Source of the DNA: Diploptera punctata
Lineage: Eukaryota > Arthropoda > Insecta > Blattodea > Blaberidae
Direction: 5' to 3'
Length of the DNA: 64,000 nt
Assembly: GCA_030220185.1 (NCBI GenBank)
Contig: JASPKZ010007287.1
Coordinates: forward strand, 781,797-845,796
Shown here: one piece after another, positions 30,885-42,629 of the stretch
Position numbering within the stretch: position 1 is the stretch's first letter
Layout: every line of letters starts with the position of its first letter
The notes under the pieces: model-generated
Seen by the model: the letters and a program-made list of their open reading frames with translations, nothing else
What the model was told of the DNA's origin: nothing
The model's database searches: none
Translations under genes and position numbers: made by a program

Positions 30885-31610
30885 GAACAGTAATTCTCAT
30901 AGATTGCAATGGGCAGGACATGTGGCACAGATGGGGAATGAAAGAGAGGCATGGAAATTCCTTCTGGAAAACCAATGGGAAAGTGCCCAAGTAGACCAAG
31001 AATAAGGTGGGAGAATAACATTAACCATGATTTAATAATAGGTATTATCGCAGCCAATGGCCATGTAGAAAGAACTGTTTTCATGTCTTACAGAAGTCTG
31101 TTATCGATGTTCCTATGTTTTTACACTGTAATAGGTGATATCGGTTGCAGTGCGACCCGCATAGTTTGCACTTACACTTTTCTTCTGAGTTATGGTGCTT
31201 CACTGTTGTGCATATCCTATGGTGGAAACCATGGACTGCGACTCTCGTCACGGTGTGTCTGAGATCGTATCTGGCTGCTGTCCATTCCCTGTAGATCATC
31301 GCATCCGTTGCGTAGAACTCAGGCCATATCTGTTCTCTCTTCTCGTTGAGTTTCCACAGCAGTTCTTTGTAGGCATCTGTTGCCAGCACGAGAAGGTCCA
31401 GGTGGAGCTCTTCTATGAAGAATGGTTCCTTTGTCCGTATGTATGTTAGGCGTGAAGGCGTGTATTTTGATACGCTTAGCGCTACCTTTAAAAAGTGTGC
31501 TTTGACTCACTTTAACCATGATTTGAAGGAGTAGATTATACATGGGATAATTGGGTAACATGAGCTTATGTCTGCATGGCCAAAAACCTACAGGTCCGAG
31601 AGTGTTAATG
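30885..31610 (+). pseudogene. RTE LINE 3' fragment interrupted by a small insertion
   Basis: 30885-31020 encodes SHRLQWAGHVAQMGNEREAW and then the WENNINHDL block. 31525-31610 continues with EVDYTWDNW and the 3' UTR. The gap is the 478-bp insertion at 31034-31511, which duplicates ttaaccatgattt. Confidence 0.75.
31034..31511 (-). mobile_element. 5'-truncated retro-insertion encoding a Cys/His cluster (copy 2), 13-bp TSD
   Basis: Flanked by ttaaccatgattt at 31021-31033 and 31512-31524. The minus strand encodes KRIKIHAFTPNIHTDKG, a frameshift, then LLVLATDAYKELLWKLNEKR, PEFYATDAMIYREWTAAR, HGFHHRICTTVKHHN and CKLCGSHCNRYHLLQC, and a stop about 15 residues later. Copy 1 is at 10680-11068. The clean TSD and truncated 5' end point to retrotransposition of a transcript whose 3' end follows this ORF. 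I do not recognise the parent family. Confidence 0.65.
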
Positions 31611-31629
31611 AGTTGGTTATATATAATAA

Positions 31630-32330
31630 TATTTGAAGAGAAAAATTTTTGCCTAGACCGGGACTCGAACCCGGGACCCTTGGCTTTCCGGGCCAAGTGC
31701 TCTACCAACTGAGCTACCGAGGCGAGTTACGATCTAGACGCAAATTTTTCTCTTATGTACGTTTGTAATTCCCTCGTGCCAAATGCTTGAAACCATAGCT
31801 TCTATCTTTGCAAATGGCGGCTTCTTAGTTAAGAAGACATTTATTGGGAATTTAACACTACTTTATAGCCAGTAGGGCTTCTTTCGACAATTTTTATTAT
31901 TAATTTAACACTTCTCATAGAAGGATAAATTATATTTGAAGAGAAAAATTTTTGCCTAGACCGGGACTCGAACCTGGGATCCTTGGCTCTCCGGGCCAAG
32001 TGCTCTACCAACTGAGCTACCGAGGCGAGTTACGATCTAGACGCAAATTTTTCTCTTATGCACTTGGCCCGGAAAGCCAACGGTCCCGGGTTCGAGTCCC
32101 GGTCTAGGCGAAAATTTTTCTCTTCAAATATAATTTATCCTTTTCGTACAACGTACATAAGAGAAAAATTTGCGTCTAGATCGTAACTTGCCTCGGTAGC
32201 TCAGTTGGTAGAGCACTTGGCCCGGAAAGCCAAGGGTCCCGGGTTCGAGTCCCGGTCTAGGCGAAAATTTTTCTCTTCAAATATAATTTATCCTTCTATG
32301 AGAAGTGTTAAATTAATAATAAAAAATCAT
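31630..32330. mobile_element. SINE1 cluster: two minus units, then plus units
   Basis: Minus heads at 31651-31723 and 31954-32026 (period 303). A truncated plus head at about 32058-32108 and a full plus head at 32190-32262. The right body is shortened. The short direct repeat atatataataa (31619-31629 and 32331-32341) may be the TSD, but it is low-complexity. Confidence 0.8.
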
Positions 32331-32559
32331 ATATATAATAAATTTAGTTTAAAGGTCCATGTCATGAAGATGAGATTGCCAAATATGAGGCATTCCTGTA
32401 AATCTCTTACTTTATTTTCAGTAATAATACATTTTTTTTGTACTTAGATTTTTAAATTAGTTTACATATTATCTGATAATTAATTTGAAGAATAATTTCA
32501 TTAGAATGCATTAACATCGCATATTTCTGTACTATTAACCATAAGCAATGAATGATTTT

Positions 32560-32990
32560 AAGAAGTATTAGAACATTTTGGGCTATAGGGCCATGGTCCA
32601 TGACTAGTGTTTCTCCCAAACATTTCTCCTTTGACTATGGAGGTGATCTTCAGTGGTGAGTTCTTCTAGGTGATGTTCCCTGGTCAGAGACATGGCTGTA
32701 AATGAGCAATAGCTGGAACCCAATATTTATATTTGTGCTGGTCTCCGATGGCTGGACAAAGTCGAAGCTGATTGGAAAGTTGTCATCTACCTTCTGATTG
32801 GTTCAGTTCTGTCTCGTTATTAAGTAGGCTTATACATCTGTTATTTAATGTGTGATACCAAGTTTTAGCCAGTTTTAATACTTCATCTTTTTTATTGAAA
32901 TTGCCATTGTGTTTATAAAAATCCATGAAGGCCAAAACACACAATAAATAATACAGCCTTGGTTGGTATAGCATTCTAGGCATGTATACA
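32560..32990 (-). pseudogene. PLE-E relic, minus strand
   Basis: The minus frame FYKHNGNFNKKDEVLKLAKT WYHTLNNR (split by me for length) corresponds to the C-terminus of PLE nucleases (KHKDNFNRKD...AWYQ). Downstream on the minus strand lies a hammerhead-like stretch, about 32610-32665: CUGAAGA, a long irregular stem II, GAAAC, CUAGUC. Confidence 0.55.
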
Positions 32991-33065
32991 GTGGATCACC
33001 GACTGTATTGGAAACCTACTACAGAAACATAAAAACCATTTATAGGTCTACATAAAAAATAGAAA

Positions 33066-33130
33066 ATTGGAGTTTGTCTGAAGATGAAGGCAAAATGGCC
33101 TTTGAAACCAGTATCATAAAAACATGGAAC
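33066..33130 (+). ncRNA. Hammerhead-ribozyme-like motif
   Basis: CUGAAGA (33078-33084), stem II GAAGGC/GGCCUUU, GAAAC (33104-33108), CAGU then A. Core intact; stem III is the minimal AC/GU with a CA loop. A PLE-type end (tttgagatgagatataaaa) follows. Confidence 0.7.
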
Positions 33131-33224
33131 TTTGAGATGAGATATAAAAAATTTTATCCAATTCATTTACAAATTGAAAATACCTCATTGTGTTACTTCC
33201 CACTGTAATTTTGATTAAATAGAA

Positions 33225-33870
33225 AATTACTTTTGTTCAGCAAAGGATCCCTAGCCACCACTCTCTACTTGAGGCGTATATCAGCTTCCATGTTCATGTG
33301 GCAAATCATACATAGGGACTATGAAAAGAAGCATAGCCACTGTTTATCGGAACTTAGAAAGAATTGCAGACAGGGACAAATAGAAAAATCGGCTATAGCA
33401 GAACATGATACTGTGGAAAATGGACATCAGATTCTGTATGAGAAACAGAGATTTTAACCGTAACATCATATTATTCCCCTAGGCTCTACAGAGAGGCCAA
33501 AGAAGTTTATAAACACAAGGACAATTTCAATAGAAAAGATGATATAAAACTGGCTAAAGCCTGGTATCAGCTATTAAATAAGACATAACCAATGAGAGGC
33601 AAGATTGACGACTATTCAATCAGCTTCGACTTCGTCCAACCATTTGGGGGACAAGTACAAGTTTAAATATCGGGTTCCAGCAGTCTACCACTCATACACA
33701 GCCGAGTCTCCTACCAGGGAACACCATCTAGAAGAACTTGCCACTGAAGATGCTGGGCGAAACACCAATTATGGATCAAGGCCCTACAACATGGAATCCT
33801 CTAATACCATGACCACTGGCTGTGAAAGCCTGCATTCTATGATTGTAATACATTTTTAGATTTTCTATAA
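33225..33870 (+). pseudogene. PLE-E relic, plus strand: GIY-YIG nuclease C-terminus
   Basis: 33290-33455 encodes a degraded nuclease (YEKKHSHCLSELRKNCRQG, QIEKSAIAEHDTVENGHQ). It continues with a KHKDNFNRKDDIKLAKAWYQ-like block near 33510-33580, then the 3' region shared in inverted form with 32600-32850. A short hammerhead-like remnant (CUGAAGA..GAAAC) is near 33742. Confidence 0.65.
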
Positions 33871-33956
33871 ATAAAAGTTTTAATGTGAGCAATAGGCTTG
33901 TTATCTGAATGATCTGGGGGAAAGAATTTTTTACTTTGTTTTGTTGGTGTGGATAG

Positions 33957-34028
33957 TGATGGGCATCAAAGGTCGGCGAGTGCACATGATAGAGGAGCTG
34001 AGCGAGACCATCATTTCATTTCAGCGAG
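33957..34028 (+). CDS. mxt: Mextli, fourth coding exon (KH GxxG loop)
   Basis: A 72-base exon between TGGATAG and GAG/GTACGC. It adds V (split codon), then MGIKGRRVHMIEELSETIIS and FQR, phase 1 in and out. GIKG at residues 216-219 is the KH GxxG loop that contacts RNA, and the following helix is amphipathic. The exon is short and has no nearby stop-free frame of length, so ORF lists miss it. Without it the KH domain would lack its core. Confidence 0.9.
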
Positions 34029-34760
34029 GTACGCACAACGTGTGCCTAGCATGAAGTCACTAACTGTTACACACTGCTCAGAAATATGTTTGTCACATTA
34101 CTAACATACTAATTTGAAATAATTATAATGCTTGTTTCTCTTAGTCACTCAATAACAACTACATAGTTACTCATCAGACTTTGCTTTCTTTAAGTAAAAA
34201 AAAAATAAATAAAATAAAAAATTGTGAGATAGATAGGAATGAAACTTCTTCAAATGAAATTATTTGAATTGTTTCATGCTGACAGGGCCTCAGTTCATTT
34301 TGTTTTTATGCAATTGAGCTTTTACGTTAGCACATTCTGCATTCTTGTATATATATTTTTGCAATAAAAAGGGCTTTAGTCTGGCTTCACAGTTGTAAGA
34401 TTAGTATAACTCTTGGGCAGTATTCAAGGAAAAACATGTGCATAGAAGTGCAGAATATGCTAATAAAAAATCTAAATTTCATTGAAAGAATGGACTGTCC
34501 TTTCTGCATGAAGTGTTTCATTTATAATCTATTTAACTGCTAACTTAATGATTAGTCTGTGTATCCCATATTTGATACTTGACATGGAGGGGCTTAGAGG
34601 TAAACGAGGCTAAATGACATTTGGATGATTCTGATATATTCAAGTTTGAAGTTGAAACCTGTATTTAAAATTCCATACATTTTTGCTAAATAATCTCTCC
34701 TAACCATATAATAGAGCATTAGTACAAGTTTATAAATACATTTGGGAATTTTTAACTTTA
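34029..34760. other. mxt intron 4 start, no recognised feature
   Basis: AT-rich intron with no recognisable repeat. Confidence 0.45.
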
Positions 34761-34769
34761 TGAGGTTTT

Positions 34770-35165
34770 ATTGATAAGAATAAAATTAATCGTGAATTCT
34801 TCTTACGTCATACTTCTATGTTTTTTTAAACACAGCACTGCAGTATCGGCGACCATTGTCACCATCATCAGCTGTTTTCATGACTCTCAATTTTTTCTTT
34901 TGCCGGTAATTATCCAAACTGCCATCTGGTGTTCTTCTGAAGGAATAATTTTCTAAACTGCCATCTGGTGTTCTTTTGAAGGATGGCAGTTTAGAAAATG
35001 ATTCCTTCAAAAGAACACCAGATGGCAGTTCGGATAATTACTGGCAAAAGAAAAAATTGACAGTCGTGAAAACAGCTAATGATGGTGACGATAGTCGGCG
35101 ATACTACGGTGCTGTGTTTAAAAAAACATAGAAGTATGAGGTAAGAAGAATTCACGATTCATTTT
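34770..35165. repeat. PLE-type inverted repeat with decayed hammerhead cores
   Basis: Arms about 34773-34975 and 34980-35165 are inverted copies (gccatctggtgttctt, gaagtatga). The minus strand near 34840-34890 reads CUGAUGA, a 6-bp stem II and GAUAC instead of GAAAC; the plus strand reads CUAAUGA. The left arm holds an internal duplication of the ctaaactgccatctggtg piece. Confidence 0.6.
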
Positions 35166-35354
35166 ATTCTATTATAAATAAATATTAGATGAGTACTTAC
35201 TGTACAGTTTTGGAGTATGGAAGCATTGCTATTTTACTAGGACTGCTTTAAAAAAAAATTATATAAGGAAATCTAGTCTAGGTAACAGGTGATATTATTT
35301 TAATGATAAACGCTACCATACTTATTCTTAGTTTTTAATAGTTTTTTTTTTCTT

Positions 35355-35570
35355 TTTATCAGTGCCAACCAGGTTGTCAATATGACGTTTCTGGCATTCT
35401 CTCCTGGCATGGTATACTTGTAACCCACTTCTGGGGTTGGAGTGTCTGGAAAGTCGGGTTATGCTGTCCCAATGATATGAAAGGTGGTGATGATGCTAAT
35501 GATGTCCCAGGAGAGGCCTTAAACTAAACCAAATCAATGAGGCGAATATGATAATGATGATGTTTTTATT
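35355..35570 (-). mobile_element. SINE2 3' body, minus strand
   Basis: Reverse complement of the SINE2 variant body: ggttgtc, tgacgtttctggcattctctc, gtaacccacttctgggg, as at 1500-1615 and 49330-49440. Confidence 0.65.
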
Positions 35571-35574
35571 TTTA

Positions 35575-36330
35575 ATTTAACACTTTTCACAGAAGGATAA
35601 ATTATATTTGAAGAGAAAAATTATACACTCAATTTGAACCCAGGACCTTTGGCTTTCTAGGCCAGTGCTCTACCACTGAGCTATCTGAGAAACTCCAATC
35701 TAAATGCAAATTTTTCTCTTATACACTATTAATTCTTGATCACTGAATGCTGCAAACGTTTTCTCGATCATGCAAATGGCAGCTTCTTGTTTAAGAAGAT
35801 TTTAAATACTACTTTATAAAGCCAGTAGGGCTTCTTTTGATGTTTTTATTATTAATTTAACACTTCTCACTGAAGGATAAATTATATATGAAGAGAAAAA
35901 TTATATGCTCAGACTGGGATTTGAAACCAGGACCTTTGGCTTTCTAGGCCAATGCTCTACCTCTGAGCTACCTGAGATGTTTTTATTATTATTTTGATGT
36001 TCTTATTATTAATTTAATACTTCTCACTGAAGGATAAATTATATTTGAAGAGAAAAATTATATGCTCAGATTGGAGTTTGAAACCAAGACCTTTGGCTTT
36101 CTAAACCAATGCTCTATCTCTGAGCTACCTGAGAAACCCCACTTTAAATGCAAATAATCTCGTAGCTCAGTGGTAGAGCATTGGCCTAGAAACCCAGGAT
36201 ATTTGTATTTTTTGTATTAGATTGGAGTTTCTCAGGTAGCTCAGTGGTAGAGCACTGACCCAGAAAGCCAAAGATCCTGGGTTCAAATCCCAGTCTGAGT
36301 GTATAATTTTTCTCTTCAAATATAATGATA
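35575..36330. mobile_element. SINE1 cluster: three minus units, then two plus heads
   Basis: Minus tRNA-like heads near 35628-35692, 35908-35975 and 36064-36132, each followed by a full or partial body. Plus heads near 36162-36200 (partial) and 36228-36300. The heads carry the shorter D loop (agctcagtggtag) and loop CTAGAAA. Repeated phrase: ttaacacttctcactgaaggataaatta. Confidence 0.7.
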
Positions 36331-36689
36331 ATGATGACCAGATGGTATTTGTGATATTATTTTAAAGATAAGCAGTACCATACTTATTCTTAGTTCACAA
36401 TAGTTTTGTCATCATAAAAATATTATCCATCATCAATTACCATACATCAAATTCCAATGAATATCAGAAATGCTTTTTTATTATCAGAGGTATTAATAAG
36501 ACTTTTACTATACAATATTATTTTTATTATGAAATTAATATCCAGTTTTATAACAATCATCGCACAGGTGATCTATAAGCAAAAGTCCCTAAATTTGGTT
36601 GATTGTGTTTTTAAACTGAAGTCTGTTTTATCATCAAAAGTGTATTACTAATAAAGATCATCATCAACACCACTTTCAAATAAGTAACC
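36331..36689. other. Intronic, no recognised feature
   Basis: AT-rich. Nothing supported. Confidence 0.4.
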
Positions 36690-36870
36690 TTTAGAGGTAG
36701 TGGGAATGTCATTAACCCTCTGCAAGCCACTGGTAAAATCTCTTGTGTCAGAGATTTAAATCGCATCCGCTGATGTGATCGGCTACACAAGTAGTTTAAG
36801 TATATTGTCTGGCAGGTAATGGACAGGAGCACCAGAGCTAATCTAATCAGCTCACAGCACCTAAAGAGTT
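36690..36870 (-). repeat. Interspersed repeat (inverted copy of 905-1070)
   Basis: Reverse complement of the 905-1070 block; unknown family. Confidence 0.6.
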
Positions 36871-37098
36871 AAGAATATTAATTCAACCAGGATCCCTTTT
36901 CTTCAGCTAGGAGCCTTCATTTTGGAGGTTTTTGTTTTTTATCCCCCTTAATTCTGGTTGAATGAGCTTCATGAAGTAGTATTGTGGTGGAACTTAGAGA
37001 ATAGCTCTTGTAGAATCTTCTATTTTGCATACTTTAAGTATAGAATATAGAGGGATTTCAACATGACATTAGTCAAATGGTAAAGAGAAAAATTTTAT

Positions 37099-37171
37099 GC
37101 CTGAACCGGGAATCGAACCCTGAACCTTCAGCTTTCCGTGCTGATGCTCTATCCATTGAGCTAATTCAGGC
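37099..37171 (-). other. Solitary tRNA-like sequence (SINE1-type head)
   Basis: A 73-nt cloverleaf on the minus strand: acceptor GCCTGAA/TTCAGGC, anticodon loop ACGGAAA, T arm GGGTTCGATTCCC. The gagaaaaatttt flank on one side is SINE1-like, but the SINE1 body is missing. Probably a SINE remnant and not a tRNA gene; position 33 is C, not U. Confidence 0.6.
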
Positions 37172-37469
37172 TTCTGTCCCATCCAAGCATAAATCCTTCC
37201 CTTACCTTACTCTCTCGGTCCCACATTCAAATGCAATGAATCATCATTCACAAATACACAATGAATGGTTTCTACCTGAAGAAGACATGAAGGGACTCCA
37301 CACAGCTATAGCATTATTTATTTAGTCGCTGGTCTGCTAATTGAAGATTTTCCAAGGGAAATAGAATGAAAATAAATATCTTCATCAACATTGATTTGTA
37401 GTATATGGTTAGGAGGAATCTCTTTTTTGCACTCTAATCCATTTGATTAATCCATCCTGATCTTCTTTT

Positions 37470-37700
37470 TTTACGTTGTTGAGATGATTCTCTAAGGAAT
37501 CCATTCTATTTCTCTCTTTCTCTCTCCATGACATGATAGGCCTAGAAAGACCTTAGCCTACCAGCACCTTGGCCTACCAGCTGGGTGCTGATCTCACGTC
37601 CACATATGTTATCATAATGATGGTCAGTCAGTATAAGGATGAGATTTAGTCAGCATATCAGCAGCCATATAGCTAGTTTTCTCAACCTGGAATCCATTCT
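37470..37700 (+). repeat. Interspersed repeat shared with 55480-55645
   Basis: Common phrases: tctctccatgaca, aggcctagaa, gctgctgacctcac-like, gtcagcat and ttctcaacctgga. Family unknown. Confidence 0.55.
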
Positions 37701-39361
37701 ATTAATTGAAGCAGAATCTTGTGTTTTTTTAAATTTTCTATCATTCTTGCTATTGCAGACCTCCATTCGTCAGGTACAAAATCTAAAGTACTTGTTTTTA
37801 AATGTTTCAATATCTTCAAAATCTTTATAGTGCTCCATCATGAATGAATGTATTGTCTCAAAGTATTTGTGATCTGGGCACTCCAATGGCAAGGACTTTC
37901 TCAATATAATGTACATATAATACTTCACAATGTTTTTATTCTTATTTTGTCCATCACAACAAAAATTAAACGTTATTGTAAGGGAGTTAATGAAGGCTTA
38001 ATCAACATAAACAATCATGATAGTAACTATTATACAGTATATGAAGTCACATTAAAAGGAGAAAATACACTTACCAGTCTATAGAATGTCTATTATTTGT
38101 TGTGTCCATTATTCTGAAGATATGTTATCTGTTCCTTGCAACCATTATTATTATTATTATTATTATAGAATGTAACTTGCACCTAGACTAGTTTTTCTCA
38201 AGCAATAAACTGATTTTTTTTGAAAATAGCTAAAAATTTTCATCAGAGAGCAACATTAAAACAATTAAATTATGTCTGGGAGAATTTTAAACAATAGATG
38301 GAAACATGTAGATTTGAAATATGGGACTATCTCAGGTTCTTTTAAAAGCCACTTATTGCAGTTAACCTCTGAGCCCCTCATTTCTGGGTCTAAAACAAGA
38401 TTTATTCACCTTCACAAATGAGTAGCTACTTGAAATAATAAATAATGAAATTAAATAAAAAAGCTTCAAACTAAGATTCAGGGATTTACATTACGTAATA
38501 TTGTGTCTTCCTTTATTGAAATCTAGTTGCCAGTAAATGTTGATCTAGGTTCCTTCATGTTGTTGTCTCATTTATTTTAACTGTTAATGGTTTTGTTAAG
38601 ACTCAGTGGCTTTGAATGATGATGTTGTTTTCAAATGCTGGGCCTTGGCAACGAAGCCATTAGCTTTGAATGTTATATCTTTGATTATGTCAGTCTTGGT
38701 AGTCGCAGAATATTGTATCTGCCTCAGGATCTGAGAGTTACAGAAATTTTGCAGATTAAGAAAAGTTAATGATACAGCTTGTTTCAGAGAGGAAGTTGAA
38801 AGCTGTTTTGTTCCATGTCAAAGAGTTGTGTATAATATTAAAGGATATTCCAGGTATAGGAGCTGACTCCCTGGTGTTACAATTAGCATTGTAATTGAAA
38901 TTTGATGTGTTTTGGATTTTGTAAATTTAAAATCACAGATCATGCAGATATGAACTTGCAACTTTTGAATGTGATGGTAAAAATTTTATTCTTGAATTAC
39001 TCAGACTAATAATGTAACTTACGGATGTCCTTCTTTGTCCAATTACCTTCTTTTTTGAGTACATCTAGCTAATTATGAATCTTGCATCCCAGTACAATTT
39101 GGCAATATTACCTTTTTTTTATATTATCTAGTTCCTACACATGAGGAGATGCTAAGCATTCAAAAATGTTTGTGGTTGTTTCGGTTTGAATTACAAATTT
39201 TAATTTTGTTTAGAGGGCATTTTCATGAAATTTTGTTGTTTATTGGACAATATAGATGGATATGAGACCATTGTTCATTTGTGATGTCATTTATTTTTTA
39301 CTTTGTTTTCAATTCTTGTGCATTATGTGATTTGTTTTATGTTAGGTTCATTTTTTTACCA
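37701..39361. other. mxt intron 4, long stretch with no recognised feature
   Basis: AT-rich intron with a (TAT)n run near 38145. I see no coding or repeat signals. This is the longest unexplained stretch in the window. Confidence 0.45.
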
Positions 39362-39784
39362 ATGTGGATCCACCATCTCATTACCATACAATCCTACATG
39401 GGAAGGTACACATTGTATTGCTACTTGTTTAATTTTTATTAAATATCTTAGTGCATTTTTTTATTTCTGAAATAGTTTGTACTTTTAGTGTTTTATATAA
39501 GGAAGTTGTCTGAATAACTGATTTAGAATCCATTAAAACCACCACTTTTTCAAATTTATTTTGTTGATACAATGTTAAGGCGTATAAAGTAGCTAGATGT
39601 TGCCGTTCATAAGACACTTTTGTTCTTACCAATGGCTAAGTAATGACTATATAATTAAAAAACTGCTCCTACTCCTTCTCCATCTTTTATAAGGAAACCA
39701 ACCATAAATACTCTTTTAAGTCATCATTCTGGTCAATATTTTATGTTGAGAGTTATAAAGTAAGCAGTTTCAGAAACTCAATTG

Positions 39785-40010
39785 AATCTATTAATTAAAT
39801 AAAAATAAAACATAGTTTTATTTGATTTTCATATTTATTATATAATTCAGTGACAGCTGTTTCGGTACACTGTACCTTCTTCAGACATGTTAACAATTAT
39901 GAATTGTGTTCCAACTGATCTAAGCAATAATACAACAATATTTAAATTTAAATTTTTAAATTTAAATATGAAAATCAAATAAAACTACTTTTATTTAATT
40001 AATAAATATG
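39785..40010. mobile_element. Foldback element with one hammerhead (uninterrupted copy)
   Basis: Matches 1-34 plus 574-709 and the terminal part of 877-898, without the SINE1 insertion. Here the right arm is mostly deleted, leaving aatatgaaaatcaaataaaac and the terminus. It serves as the empty-site reference for the insertion at 35-573. Confidence 0.7.
39845..39895 (-). ncRNA. Hammerhead-ribozyme-like motif
   Basis: Same core as 606-656: CUGAAGA, stem II GGUAC/GUACC, GAAAC, AGCUGUC. Confidence 0.8.
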
Positions 40011-40419
40011 GATTTTCATCAAGTAAACACCAACTCAATTGATTATTCAATAGAATCTTTTTGTTTGTTCCTTCCACCAATTCTGAGTTTATGTTCCAGT
40101 TCCTGTAGACTAGGGAATTTTCTATTTCAGATTTTTTTTTACTTGTGTTGGAAGTTCTAACTTCTGCAAATAGTTGTTAGTTACACTAATCGGATCATTT
40201 TGTGTTTTTAGTTTTATTTTATGCCTTCTTTCAATCCAACCTTGATCATCTCGAGCTTTTATATTAATATAAACCTATGTAATAGTTGCTTATTTCTTTC
40301 TTTCTTTGATGGGCATATTCCCTGTATACTGTATTAATGCAGCAATCAGTGTGGTCTTAAGTGCTCTTGTAATAATTTTCAAGACTGTTTTGTTTTAAAA
40401 TCATTAGGAATTAACATTA

Positions 40420-40540
40420 TGAGGTTTAATTTAATAATTGAGTTTGTATTTTTTAACATTCTTACCTCATATGTTTGTTTTGTTGGACGATCATTTCAAA
40501 GCTTATTGCTCCATCTTCAGCTTGTCACAAACTGTTTTTT
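40420..40540 (-). ncRNA. Hammerhead-ribozyme-like motif at a PLE-type end
   Basis: On the minus strand: CUGAAGA (40514-40520), stem II GGAGC/GCUUU, GAAA, UGAUCGU then C. The outer part (ttcttacctcatatg, aacattatgaggttt) is the PLE-type terminus. Confidence 0.65.
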
Positions 40541-41724
40541 TTCTTTTCTTCAAGTTGTCGGCCCTGGATCTGTGTTCCAAAGAACTTGGTAATGAGGCTC
40601 CTTTCTCTCTGTTTGAATAATTTCAAGTATATTTTTGTTATTCAAGTTTACAGATTAACCAATACCTCATACCACAAGTGATAATAGGTTTTATGTATAT
40701 TTGGTAGGTTTTGTTTGATGTTTCTAGTGAACTCCCCAATTTGAAATGTCTAATCTGTTGTCAACTTGGATTCCAACATTTTCTACACGACTATTCATTG
40801 GTAATTTGTTTTCATTTTTAGAATAGCCTATTAATTATCATATTATTTTCATTTGCCTATTTTTTCATGTATCTCTAAGGCATTATTCATGGTTTTATTT
40901 AATTTTGCTGTTACTTTTTTTTTTCTGTAGTCCAAATTACTAGATCATCAGCGAACAAACAACATTTTATATTTTCACATTTCTTGAGGTAATTTATTAA
41001 ATTGTTTACATATATATTATAAATGGTGTGTTCTAATGCCACTCACTCACTTCTCGTGCTTCAGGTTTAATATAAATATGTTGAATAGTGTAGGGCTATT
41101 ATTAGCCCTTTGTGGTAAGCTACTATTATGTTTTATATTTATATAAATATTGTTAAAATTGGAGAGATCTACCTTTGTGCCAAAAATCTCCAAAACTACA
41201 TTAACATATTTCCTCTTACTGCAATGTGTTTAAGTTATTGATTATTTTTTATCTCCAAATTGTATCATAGGTATCTTAAAATATACAAATATTGCTAGTG
41301 AGCTTTCTTGCTTATGAAAGGCTACTTTAATCTCATGGGTAAGTCTAAATATTTGTTGGGATGTAGATTTTTCCCTGAAACTTGTTTTGGAGTCAGGAAA
41401 CTTTTCTTATCCAAATACTGCATTGTTAATGCAATTTTTCTTATAGTTGTAAAAATGAAGGGCTAGTTTAACTGGCATGTACAATGATGAAATATGTCTT
41501 AGTTTTTCTTTTTAAGTATTAGGATAATTATTGTTTTAATCCATTGTGATGGAAGGCTTTCTTCACTTTTTTAGAAACTGATTAAAGTATTATTACCACT
41601 CTTTTACATCCACTCCAAGATTTTTAACAAATTCTGGGAAATGGGATATATCCTAAGTTGTTTTCCTTTTAAAAATTCTTAATAACATCTTCAAATTTTA
41701 ATTCAGAAAATTCTTTATTAAATA

Positions 41725-42629
41725 CGAGGGCGGATCGGAAAGTAACGCACAATAATTTTTTTCTGCCTTGGTATTGCAGCTAGAATGTTGAAATTTCACA
41801 GAGATATAGTTTGAAGTTTTCACTACAGATGGTATTTTCTTCTCAGGTGCACCTCTTGCGAGAGAAGCTTTAACTATGCAACAAAGATGGCACGCATGCT
41901 ACAGTCGTCCACCTGTGAGGGACGGATCGGATCGGAAAGTAATGCACAGTAATTTTTTTTAAAAAGTTTAATAGTAAAAAAGGAAAAAAATCACAAATGA
42001 ACTTACATCTTTTACCTACTTTTCGACATAGTCACCAACTTTCTCAACACCTATTTCCCATCGTGTTACCAGTTTCAATATGCCCTGTTCGTAGAAGTCC
42101 ATTTGGTTGGAGTGTAGCCATCTGCGCACTGCTGATGCCTGCTTTGTTTCGGGCGTGTGTGTAGTGGTACGCCCACGACTCATCACCTGTGACGATTCCT
42201 TCCAGAAAGTCATGTCCTTGTGCGGTGTACCGCGTTAAGTGGTCCAAGCTTGCCATCATTCGTTGGCCCTTGTGGTCGTCTGTTAGGTTCTTAGGCACCC
42301 AGCGAGCACTAACTTTACGGAAGACATTGCTAAGGTCCATACAATCATCCCCATACACGCCACGCAGTCCCTGTGAATTTCACTGGGTTTATGCCCTTTG
42401 GCCCACAAAAATCGAACAACACTTCTCTGTTCCTCACAGGTGGATGACTGTAGCATGCGCGCCATCTTTGTTGCATAGTTCAAGCTTCTCTCGCCAGAGG
42501 TGCACCTGAGAAAAAAAATACCATCTGTAGTGAAAAACTTCAAACTATATCTCTGTCAAATTTCAACATTTTAGCTGCAATACCAAGGCAGAAAAAAATT
42601 ATTGTGCGTTACTTTCCGATCCGCCCTCG
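41725..42629 (-). mobile_element. Mariner 2, rearranged and internally deleted
   Basis: Flanked by TA (41723-41724 and 42630-42631) with ends cgagggcggatcggaaagta. The minus-strand transposase keeps the N-terminus (TCEEQRSVVRFLWAKGHKPS), KVSARWVPKNLTDDHKGQR, IVTGDESWAYHYT, and then jumps to the C-terminus (MDFYEQGILKLVTRWEIG). The centre of the catalytic domain, with the second and third Asp, is gone. The left 195 bp are an inverted duplicate of the right end, and an older internal end (ggatcggaaagtaatgcaca) remains at about 41931. Confidence 0.85.

Larger units (their letters stand above)
39362..41700 (-). pseudogene. Degenerate Jockey/I-type LINE (RT and RNase H), minus strand
   Basis: Minus strand, in order: a motif-A-like AIF...YDTIW remnant near 41270, LFADDLVIWTT (motif C, near 40950), and far downstream the RNase H: VVVLMDSKSVIQ (39429-39632) and VAIQCVPSHVGLYGNEMVD (about 39370-39430). 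The ribozyme element at 39785-40010 and a PLE end near 40425-40540 are inserted in it. Highly mutated. Confidence 0.6.

Noticed and set aside
33776..33985. Minus ORF across mxt exon 4
   Set aside because: Shadow of the plus-strand exon; no domain.
37265..37300. CUGAAGA on the plus strand in cctgaagaagacatg
   Set aside because: No stem II and no GAAA at the right distance.
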